A DNA stretch of 5,010 bases, from assembly GCA_947628765.1 (NCBI GenBank), contig CANRBD010000078.1:1-5010 (forward strand), given 5' to 3'. The stretch's first letter is position 1; each line of letters begins with the position of its first letter. Of the stretch, positions 1 through 5,010 are shown in pieces. Made by a program: the position numbers and the translations under genes. The DNA comes from an uncultured Bacilli bacterium. GTDB taxonomy: Bacteria > Bacillota_I > Bacilli_A > RF39 > UBA660. The notes beneath the pieces are model-generated. The model worked only from the letters and a program-made list of their open reading frames with translations. It made no database searches and was not told the DNA's origin.

Positions 1-48
1 GTATATGATAATATTGTTGGTAATTTTACCAACAATATTATCATATAC
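1..48. repeat. Perfect 23-bp inverted repeat at window edge
   Basis: Bases 1-23 are the exact reverse complement of bases 26-48, with only two bases (24-25) between them. The palindrome starts at the first base of the window and lies in the C-terminal codons of sodA, keeping that frame open through both arms. It is too AT-rich and lacks the T-tract to look like an ordinary intrinsic terminator. It is either a natural hairpin or a fold-back (inverted duplicate) assembly artefact; the position exactly at the edge makes the second a serious possibility. Confidence 0.9.
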
Positions 49-633
49 CATACTAGCATAATCAAAATTAGCCTTATTCCAAAAATTTTCAATATAACTA
101 TTACGATCATTTTTATATTGTAAATAATAAGCATGTTCCCATAAATCGATAGTAAAAAGTGGAATTAGATTATATGAAAGAGGTGTTTCTTGATTAATCA
201 TATTAACAATAGTTAAATCTCCTCTTTCATTTGTGACTAAAAAAGTGTAACCAGAACCTACTAAATGTTTAGCCCTATCCATAAAATCTTTACGGAAATT
301 TTCAAAATTGCCATACCTTAAATTAATAGCGTTTAATAAATTACTTCTAGGATTGCTTTTATTTTTATTCATACTATACCAATATAAATTATGATTTAAA
401 ACACCGCCCGCATTATATAAAATATCGCCTCTATCTTTAAGTGGAAATTCATCTATATGTTTTGGAATTTCTTCTAAACTATACCTACCATCATAATTGC
501 TTCTATTTAAAGCTTCATTTAATTTATTTACATAACCGCGATGATGTTTATTATAATGGATATCTACTATTTCTCTTTCAATATCTGGTTCTAAAGCATC
601 ATAATTATATGGAAGTTCCATAAGTTCATACAT
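1..633 (-). CDS. sodA: Superoxide dismutase, Mn type (3' end at or beyond window edge)
   Basis: Cytosolic enzyme that converts superoxide to oxygen and hydrogen peroxide. The reading frame gives 211 residues with no stop before the left edge; family members are about 200 residues, so the true end is very near. Start chosen at ATG 633 because GGAGGGG lies 5 bases upstream. All four metal ligands are visible: His26 (in DIHYNKHH), His81 (in NAGGVLNHNLYW), Asp163 and His167 (in DLWEHAYYL). Tyr34, His30, Trp85 and Glu166 of the active site are also present. Gly77 together with Gln148 (in NQETP) is the manganese-type pattern, though metal use cannot be proved from sequence. Oddity: the usual GSGWAW is GSGYTF here, so both pocket tryptophans are replaced by other aromatics. 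The last residues (from about 196) lie in a 48-base palindrome at the window edge and may not be authentic. It follows mutS by 47 bp on the same strand. Confidence 0.95.
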   Translation of the reverse strand, partial: MYELMELPYNYDALEPDIEREIVDIHYNKHHRGYVNKLNEALNRSNYDGRYSLEEIPKHIDEFPLKDRGDILYNAGGVLNHNLYWYSMNKNKSNPRSNLLNAINLRYGNFENFRKDFMDRAKHLVGSGYTFLVTNERGDLTIVNMINQETPLSYNLIPLFTIDLWEHAYYLQYKNDRNSYIENFWNKANFDYASMVYDNIVGKITNNIIIY

Positions 634-638
634 ATATA

Positions 639-645
639 CCCCTCC
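639..645 (-). promoter_or_regulatory. Strong ribosome binding site of sodA
   Basis: GGAGGGG on the minus strand, 5 bases before ATG 633. It fixes the start at 633 rather than the internal ATG at 621. Confidence 0.85.
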
Positions 646-658
646 AATAAAGTATATT

Positions 659-686
659 AAAAAAATAGAAGATAAGACTTCTATTT
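659..686 (-). terminator. Weak intrinsic terminator after mutS
   Basis: Read on the minus strand, AAATAGAAG and CTTCTATTT form a perfect 9-bp stem with a 6-base loop, and a run of T follows (659-665). The mutS stop codon TAG (683-681) lies inside the 5' arm. The stem has only two G-C pairs, so it is probably leaky and read-through into sodA is plausible. Confidence 0.6.
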
Positions 687-3206
687 AATATTTTTAAGAT
701 TATAAAGGATATTTAAAGCTTCAAGCGGTGTTATTTCTAATGGATCTATTTTATTTAATTCTTCTTCAACTTTTGATGTTTTGGGAATCAAATCATCAAT
801 CGGTAAAGCTTCTTGAATTTTTACATCACGTTTTTTCTCATTACCTTCATATACTTTTAATATCTGCGCTGCCCGATCAATTAATTCACTAGGTAAATCG
901 GCTAACTTAGCGACATGAATTCCATAACTCTTATCAACACTACCCTCTTTGATTTTATGAAGAAAAGTAATTTCACCATTTTCTTCATAAGCACTAACAT
1001 GGATATTTTTTAAACCGCTTAACGTATTTTCTAAATCTGTAAGTTCATGATAATGTGTAGAGAAAAAAGTTTTTGCTTTAATGTGTCCATGAATGTATTC
1101 GATAATTGATTGAGCAAGAGCCATACCATCAAAAGTCGCAGTCCCTCTTCCAAGTTCATCAAATAAAATTAAACTGTTATCCGTAGCATTACTAATGGCA
1201 TTATTAGCCTCCATCATTTCCACCATAAAAGTAGATTCGCCAGAAACTAAATCGTCACTCGCGCCAATACGCGTAAAGATTGAATCAAAAATTGGCAATT
1301 TAGCTTCACTTGCTGGCACAAAACAACCCATTTGCGCCATAATGGCAATAATAGCCATTTGTCTCATATAAGTTGATTTACCAGCCATATTAGGCCCGGT
1401 AATTAATAAAATATTGGTTTTATCATCCATTATAATATCATTGGACACAAATTCGCCATCAATAACTTTTTCAACAACTGGATGTCTTGAATCCTTAATA
1501 TAAATTTCATGATCAGTTAAAGTTGGACGCACATAATTGTTTTGCTCACTTACGGTGGCAAAAGAACACATAACATCGATTTCACTAATTACTTTAGCAA
1601 TCGTTTGCAATTTCGGAATATATTTTTTTACTTGCTCTCTAATTTCATTAAATAATTTATATTCAAGTTCAACAATTTTTTCTTCAGCATTTAAAATTAA
1701 AGCTTCTTTTTCCTTTAAAATTGGACTTATAAATCTTTCACCATTAGTTAAAGTTTGTTTACGTTCATAGCCAAATTCATCTTTAACTAAATCTAAGTTT
1801 CCTTTGCTTATTTCAATATAATAACCAAATACTCTATTATATCCGATTTTTAAATTTTTAATGCCGGTTCTTTCACGTTCTTCTTGTTCAAAACGGGCAA
1901 TAAATTCTTTTCCACCTTTACGTAGACTTTTAAGTTCATCTAGCTCTTGATTATAACCCTCTTTAATTAAGTAACCTTCTTTAATACTAACAGGTGGTTC
2001 TTCATAAATACTCTGAACTAATAACTTATATAAATCATCTACTGGTTCTAATTTTTTATGGAAGTTAATTTTTTCTAAAATTGTTTTTATTTCTGGTAAT
2101 ACTCCAATCGAATTTTTAAGTTGCAACATGTCTCTAGCATTGGCATTACCAAAAGCTACTTTACCACTTAATCTTTCTAGGTCATATACTTCTTTTAAAT
2201 AACTCTCTAAATCACTTTTTAAAATAAATTCTTTAAGTAAAGTATCAATACAATCATAACGTTTTTCAATTTCTTTTTTGTCAGCTAAGGGATTTAAAAT
2301 AAAATTCTTTAACAATCTTGCCCCCATGGCTGTTTTAGTTTTATCTAAAAGCCAAATTAAAGAATAATTACGTTCTTTTAATCTTAGAGTCTCAATAAGT
2401 TCTAAATTCCTTTTAGTATGAACATCCATTTTTAAATAATTTTTGTTTTCACGAATAATTGCTGGCTGGATATGTTCTAAAGCTCGTTTTTGGTTATTTA
2501 TGATATAAGCTATTAAGTGTTTAATCGTCTCAATATATCTTTGATCAGTTAAATGGCTATAGGCTTTCGCACCTTCTTCAGTTGTCTCATCAGTAATTGT
2601 AACTGGTAATGAAAATTGATTTTTTAAAATTGAATAAATATTTTTATCCACTTTTTCAGTAATAACTACTTCTTTAACTCCTAGATTGACAATTTCACTC
2701 ACTACCTTAGAGGAATTATGCGGAATTAATTCCACATAAATTTCGCCAGTTGAAGCATCAGCATAACTGACACCATAAGCATGTTTAAAATCGACAATAT
2801 TGGCAATAAAATTAAAATCATCAGATTTTAAAGTTTCACCATTCATAACGGTTCCCGAACTTATAATTTGAATGATTTCTCTTTTTACAATTCCTTTAGC
2901 TTCTTTTGGATCCTCAACTTGTTCACAAATACCAATTTTATATCCTTTTTCAATTAGCTTATCAATATAACTACTAGCAGCATGATATGGAATTCCGCAC
3001 ATTGGTACTCTTTCTTTTAAACCAGCAGACTTACCGGTTAAAGTAAGCTCAAGTTCATGACTAACAAGTATGGCATCATCAAAAAACATTTCATAAAAAT
3101 CGCCCAGTCTAAAAAAGATTATTATATCTTCGTTGGCATTTTTTATTTCTAAGTATTGTTGCATCATTGGTGTTACTTTTTCTATGTCTACTTCTTTTCT
3201 TTCCAT
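681..3206 (-). CDS. mutS: DNA mismatch repair protein MutS
   Basis: MutS recognises base mismatches and small loops in newly replicated DNA as a clamp-forming ATPase and recruits MutL. The 841 residues match the full family length. Numbered from ATG 3206: the N-terminal mismatch-binding domain holds TPMMQQYL and the Phe-Tyr-Glu reader at 37-39 (in GDFYEMFF); the core/lever has MDVHTKRNLELIE near 260-272; the clamp has GYYIEISKGN near 461-470. The ATPase has Walker A GPNMAGKST at 604-612, the DDLVSGESTFMVEM segment near 651-664, Walker B LILFDELGRGT at 679-689 with Asp683 and Glu684, and STHYHEL at 716-722. SYGIHVAKLADLP (760-772) is the dimer helix-turn-helix, and the last ~22 residues resemble the tetramerising tail of E. 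coli MutS. QEALP at 798-802 sits where a beta-clamp motif is often found but is degenerate. Start: a GTG at 3218 is in frame but has no ribosome site; ATG 3206 has a weak G-rich one (GGTGGTAGAG). No mutL is adjacent in the window. Confidence 0.98.
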   Translation of the reverse strand: MERKEVDIEKVTPMMQQYLEIKNANEDIIIFFRLGDFYEMFFDDAILVSHELELTLTGKSAGLKERVPMCGIPYHAASSYIDKLIEKGYKIGICEQVEDPKEAKGIVKREIIQIISSGTVMNGETLKSDDFNFIANIVDFKHAYGVSYADASTGEIYVELIPHNSSKVVSEIVNLGVKEVVITEKVDKNIYSILKNQFSLPVTITDETTEEGAKAYSHLTDQRYIETIKHLIAYIINNQKRALEHIQPAIIRENKNYLKMDVHTKRNLELIETLRLKERNYSLIWLLDKTKTAMGARLLKNFILNPLADKKEIEKRYDCIDTLLKEFILKSDLESYLKEVYDLERLSGKVAFGNANARDMLQLKNSIGVLPEIKTILEKINFHKKLEPVDDLYKLLVQSIYEEPPVSIKEGYLIKEGYNQELDELKSLRKGGKEFIARFEQEERERTGIKNLKIGYNRVFGYYIEISKGNLDLVKDEFGYERKQTLTNGERFISPILKEKEALILNAEEKIVELEYKLFNEIREQVKKYIPKLQTIAKVISEIDVMCSFATVSEQNNYVRPTLTDHEIYIKDSRHPVVEKVIDGEFVSNDIIMDDKTNILLITGPNMAGKSTYMRQMAIIAIMAQMGCFVPASEAKLPIFDSIFTRIGASDDLVSGESTFMVEMMEANNAISNATDNSLILFDELGRGTATFDGMALAQSIIEYIHGHIKAKTFFSTHYHELTDLENTLSGLKNIHVSAYEENGEITFLHKIKEGSVDKSYGIHVAKLADLPSELIDRAAQILKVYEGNEKKRDVKIQEALPIDDLIPKTSKVEEELNKIDPLEITPLEALNILYNLKNIK

Positions 3207-3225
3207 CTCTACCACCACTATTTAA

Positions 3226-3231
3226 ATTATA
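3226..3231 (-). promoter_or_regulatory. Probable -10 box of the mutS promoter
   Basis: TATAAT on the minus strand, matching the sigma-70/sigma-A consensus exactly. The hexamer 17 bases upstream is TTCCAA, a poor -35. Transcription would start near 3219, giving a leader of about 13 bases to ATG 3206. The box lies just downstream of the intrinsic terminator, where a new promoter is expected. In sequence this AT-rich a TATAAT can also arise by chance. Confidence 0.5.
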
Positions 3232-3254
3232 ATACATTTAAAGAAAAATTGGAA

Positions 3255-3287
3255 GAAAAAACAGGAAAATAAATTCCTGTCTTTTTA
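3255..3287 (-). terminator. Intrinsic terminator between the repeat-protein gene and mutS
   Basis: On the minus strand, ACAGGAA (3280-3274) and TTCCTGT (3267-3261) form a 7-bp stem with a 6-base loop. Flanking A and T runs extend it to about 12 bp with one G-U pair, and a T run (3260-3256) follows. It would end the transcript coming from the repeat-protein gene. The other strand also has a T run (3282-3286) after the stem, so it could work in both directions. Confidence 0.75.
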
Positions 3288-3293
3288 TAAAAA

Positions 3294-3386
3294 GCTAACG
3301 CATCAATAAAAAGAAATATAATAATCATAATAATAAAATAATAAAAATAAAAAGAAATGTTGTTTTTAAGAGAAAAGAGCGTTAGC
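3294..3386. repeat. 8-bp inverted repeat bracketing an A-rich stretch
   Basis: GCTAACGC at 3294-3301 is the exact reverse complement of GCGTTAGC at 3379-3386. The 77 bases between are almost without G or C on the + strand and contain a 13-base direct repeat, AATAAAAAGAAAT, at 3305-3317 and 3346-3358. On the minus strand the second arm is followed by TTTTT. Next to it, 3281-3294 (CTTTTTATAAAAAG) is a perfect 14-bp palindrome. No function is recognised. Confidence 0.6.
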
Positions 3387-3388
3387 AT

Positions 3389-3443
3389 GGGGTCATAAGC
3401 CCCTTTAGATAAGCAATACTTACCTAAAGGAGTCTATGACTCC
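3389..3443 (-). repeat. 25-bp imperfect inverted repeat overlapping a stop codon
   Basis: Bases 3389-3413 and the reverse complement of 3419-3443 agree at 20 of 25 positions, around a 5-base centre. In the minus-strand transcript three of the five differences become G-U pairs, leaving two A-C mismatches, so a long hairpin should form. The last coding triplets and the TAG stop (3436-3434) of the repeat-protein gene lie in its 5' arm. No T run follows directly, so it is not a standard intrinsic terminator. It could protect the mRNA 3' end from nucleases; that is inference. Two smaller hairpins compete: GGAGTC/GACTCC (3429-3443) and GGGG/CCCC (3389-3403). Confidence 0.7.
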
Positions 3444-5010
3444 AATATTGTATATGGACTATTTTCTGTTCCTTTACCTTGTAAGGTAATGTTTGATTTT
3501 AGATAGATAGATGGATATACGTTATAATCATACGCCACTCTAGTTCCTCCGATATTACCATCAGTGTCTCTAATAGCACGCAAAGAACCTGTACTCAAAC
3601 TTAAATTACTACGGTCATCTGGTGTTAAAGTTGGAAGTACACCTGTGATACTTTTATATATATAATTCGTCGCATTACAAACTGCATAATTATATGCCAA
3701 GTGAAGAGTTCCACACTGCGAAAGATTACTATTGGCTTTGATATAATCGCTTAGTGTAATTATTCCTACATTACTTTGTGCAGCAAATGCTTTTTCTTGT
3801 AAAACTTGAGTAGTTAAATTATCACTGTTATAATCACATGGACCATAATAAAATTCGTCATTTAAGTATGTCTTTAATTCCGAGTCTTTATCTACTTTTC
3901 CAGAAACATTCCCATTTACGTAATTTTCGGTCGCTGCCCATACATTACAGCCACTTATTGGAGCATTTTCTTGTGAGCAATACCCAGTCGTTCTTGCTCC
4001 AACTGAATCAAAGACTTTATGGGCTTCTAACCCAGAATTTTTCATAATCTTTATTGTTCCATCTTCCTCTAAAGCTATTATTCTCCATTCTTCATTGTTG
4101 AATGTGATATAGTTGTTTGGGTCTGCTCCTTGGTATACGTATCTTCCTTCTTCTTCTGTATTTGGATCAGCAACCAAACCATCTTTTCCTACTTTATTCT
4201 TTAATTCTGTAGCTTTTAGTGGCACTGTATATGGGTCATCTTTTGTTCCTGTTCCTGATAGTTTAACTGATGACTTTAGATAGGTAGCAGGAACAACATA
4301 ATCATTGCCTTGTGCCCAAACACGTCCCGTACCATTGGAACTTTCAACATGAAATAAATCTTGCGGAAGAAAACCACAAGGTGAGAGTGTCCAATAAGAG
4401 CCAATCGATGGAGTCATCCAATTTGTCGATTTACATGTTGAATAATTATCTCTTCCTAACTTAAATGTTCCACATTCTGTAGTATTAGTATTTGATTTTA
4501 TATAATCACTTGCTTGTATAAGTCCTATATTACTAGTTGCACTAGCCTTTTTCTCTTCTATTACTTGTTTAGCTAAATCTGTACTTTCCCATGTCGGTGA
4601 ACCATAATAAAATGCATGTTCTTGTATATAGTCTTTATTTATTTTTATTGTATTATAATATTCACCATTTAAATATGTCTTCATTTCTGAATCTTTTTCT
4701 ACTTCTCCAGTATAAGAACCGTTCGCACTAGTATAGCTATCTGTTTGTGCCCACACATTACATCCATATGTGGTCTTAGAACAGTACCCCATTGTTCTTA
4801 CATTGGCTGTATCAAATGCTTTTTGCGTTACGGGTGCTTTTGGATTTTTCATTATTTTAATAGCCCCATCATTTTCAATGGCTATTATTCTCCATTCTTC
4901 ATTATTAAATGTAATCCAGTTGTTTGGATCTGCTCCTTGATATACATATCTTCCTTTTTCGACTGGGTCTTTATGTAATCCATCTCCGGTTATTACTATT
5001 GGGGCTTCTG
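3434..5010 (-). CDS. Large tandem-repeat protein, likely extracytoplasmic (5' end beyond window)
   Basis: The frame is open from the right edge to TAG at 3436-3434, giving 524 visible residues; the true start lies outside. ATG 4852 falls inside a conserved repeat (IKIMKN) and has no credible ribosome site, so it is not a start. Numbering from the first full codon (5008), copy A spans 19-262 and copy B 288-522. Each starts GRYVYQGADPNN, continues ITFNNEEWRII, has GYC and GCNVWA, a KTYLN segment, a SN(I/V)G..SDYIK segment, a (E/Q)CGT cysteine, and ends YLKS followed by G.GT and PYT. Conserved cysteines pair as 76/83/179/192 and 344/354/432/444, with unpaired extras at 211 and 391. Cysteine, Asn, Thr and Tyr richness suggests an exported protein with disulfides. 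There is no LPXTG motif or C-terminal membrane helix, so any signal or anchor must be N-terminal, outside the window. It recalls DUF6273-like surface domains of gut Bacillota, but the family is not proved and the function is unknown. Confidence 0.88.
   Translation of the reverse strand, partial: EAPIVITGDGLHKDPVEKGRYVYQGADPNNWITFNNEEWRIIAIENDGAIKIMKNPKAPVTQKAFDTANVRTMGYCSKTTYGCNVWAQTDSYTSANGSYTGEVEKDSEMKTYLNGEYYNTIKINKDYIQEHAFYYGSPTWESTDLAKQVIEEKKASATSNIGLIQASDYIKSNTNTTECGTFKLGRDNYSTCKSTNWMTPSIGSYWTLSPCGFLPQDLFHVESSNGTGRVWAQGNDYVVPATYLKSSVKLSGTGTKDDPYTVPLKATELKNKVGKDGLVADPNTEEEGRYVYQGADPNNYITFNNEEWRIIALEEDGTIKIMKNSGLEAHKVFDSVGARTTGYCSQENAPISGCNVWAATENYVNGNVSGKVDKDSELKTYLNDEFYYGPCDYNSDNLTTQVLQEKAFAAQSNVGIITLSDYIKANSNLSQCGTLHLAYNYAVCNATNYIYKSITGVLPTLTPDDRSNLSLSTGSLRAIRDTDGNIGGTRVAYDYNVYPSIYLKSNITLQGKGTENSPYTILES
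3443..4147 (-). repeat. Protein repeat copy B (C-terminal)
   Basis: Second coding copy of the domain, about 235 residues. Its first 37 residues match copy A at 33 positions. The 34-base block 4114-4147 matches 4921-4954 at 31 positions, exactly 807 bases apart, and 23 bases at 4074-4096 are identical to 4881-4903. Towards its C-terminus it diverges: the YWTLSPCG stretch of copy A is LPTLTPDDR here. Confidence 0.85.
4223..4954 (-). repeat. Protein repeat copy A
   Basis: First visible coding copy, about 244 residues, joined to copy B by a linker of some 25 residues (roughly 4148-4222) containing KATELKNKVGKDGL. The residues upstream of copy A (EAPIVITGDGLHKDPVEK) resemble the end of that linker, which suggests more copies or a related domain further upstream. 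It carries an extra cysteine in SPCG. Confidence 0.85.

Noticed and set aside
441..623. 60-residue open frame on the + strand
   Set aside because: It lies wholly opposite the sodA coding sequence, whose metal ligands and ribosome site are clear.
649..657. TATACT as a -10 box for sodA
   Set aside because: No -35 at suitable spacing, and transcription would start at the ribosome site itself.
1537..1770. 77-residue open frame on the + strand
   Set aside because: It is the antisense shadow of the MutS lever and clamp region; no ribosome site and no recognisable protein.
3294..3386. Integron attC site or gene-cassette boundary
   Set aside because: GCTAAC...GTTAGC resembles the outer boxes, but AGCTAAC breaks the RYYYAAC rule, no second pair of inner boxes is visible, and there is no integrase.
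3379..3443. tRNA or other known structured RNA gene
   Set aside because: Only hairpins are seen; there is no T-loop consensus, anticodon arm or acceptor pairing of a tRNA.
3501..3512. AGATAGATAGAT tetranucleotide run as a phase-variation tract
   Set aside because: Only three units, encoding the conserved SIYLKS segment; too short to suggest slippage.
4850..4852. ATG at 4852 as the start of the repeat-protein gene
   Set aside because: The frame stays open to the window edge, and this methionine is the internal Met of the conserved IKIMKN, matched by the one at 4045-4043 in copy B.
3838..4978. Open frames of 69 and 77 residues on the + strand (3838-4047 and 4745-4978)
   Set aside because: Both are antisense to conserved parts of the repeat-protein gene; similar sequence in both places reflects the 807-bp repeat.

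Overview
The window is AT-rich, with all genes on the minus strand. Three protein genes are visible, read right to left: the C-terminal part of a large repeat protein that enters from the right edge (3434 to beyond 5010), a complete mutS (681-3206), and a manganese-type superoxide dismutase gene that reaches the left edge (1-633). Strong GGAGG-type or weak G-rich ribosome sites, the FFRLGDFYEMFF form of MutS and the Mn-type SOD suggest a low-GC Bacillota/Mycoplasmatota-like bacterium, perhaps a gut-associated Bacilli lineage. That placement is inference. Tryptophans in all three genes are TGG and stops are TAG, so nothing suggests that UGA is recoded.

Right part (3434-5010). The reading frame is open to the right edge, so the first in-frame ATG, at 4852, is an internal methionine and not the start. 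The visible 524 residues hold two tandem copies of a domain of about 240 residues with a period of 269 residues (807 bp). Each copy begins with GRYVYQGADPNN, has four conserved cysteines, and ends in a YLKS..G.GT..PYT segment. This is the style of extracytoplasmic repeat proteins common in uncultured low-GC gut bacteria. Its function is unknown.

Between this gene and mutS (3207-3433) is an unusually structured spacer. It holds a 25-bp imperfect inverted repeat that swallows the stop codon of the repeat protein, an 8-bp inverted repeat bracketing an A-rich stretch almost without G or C, a clear intrinsic terminator, and a TATAAT box just upstream of mutS.

Left part. mutS encodes a full-length mismatch-recognition ATPase with every expected motif. 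A weak hairpin terminator overlaps its stop codon, and 47 bp later comes the sod gene with its own strong ribosome site. No mutL is in view. The first 48 bases of the window are a perfect palindrome inside the 3' end of sod, exactly at the window edge. This may be a fold-back artefact or a real hairpin. mutS (DNA repair) and sod (superoxide removal) both limit genome damage, but the terminator between them means a shared operon is not established. I see no RNA genes, CRISPR arrays, insertion sequences or complete mobile elements.
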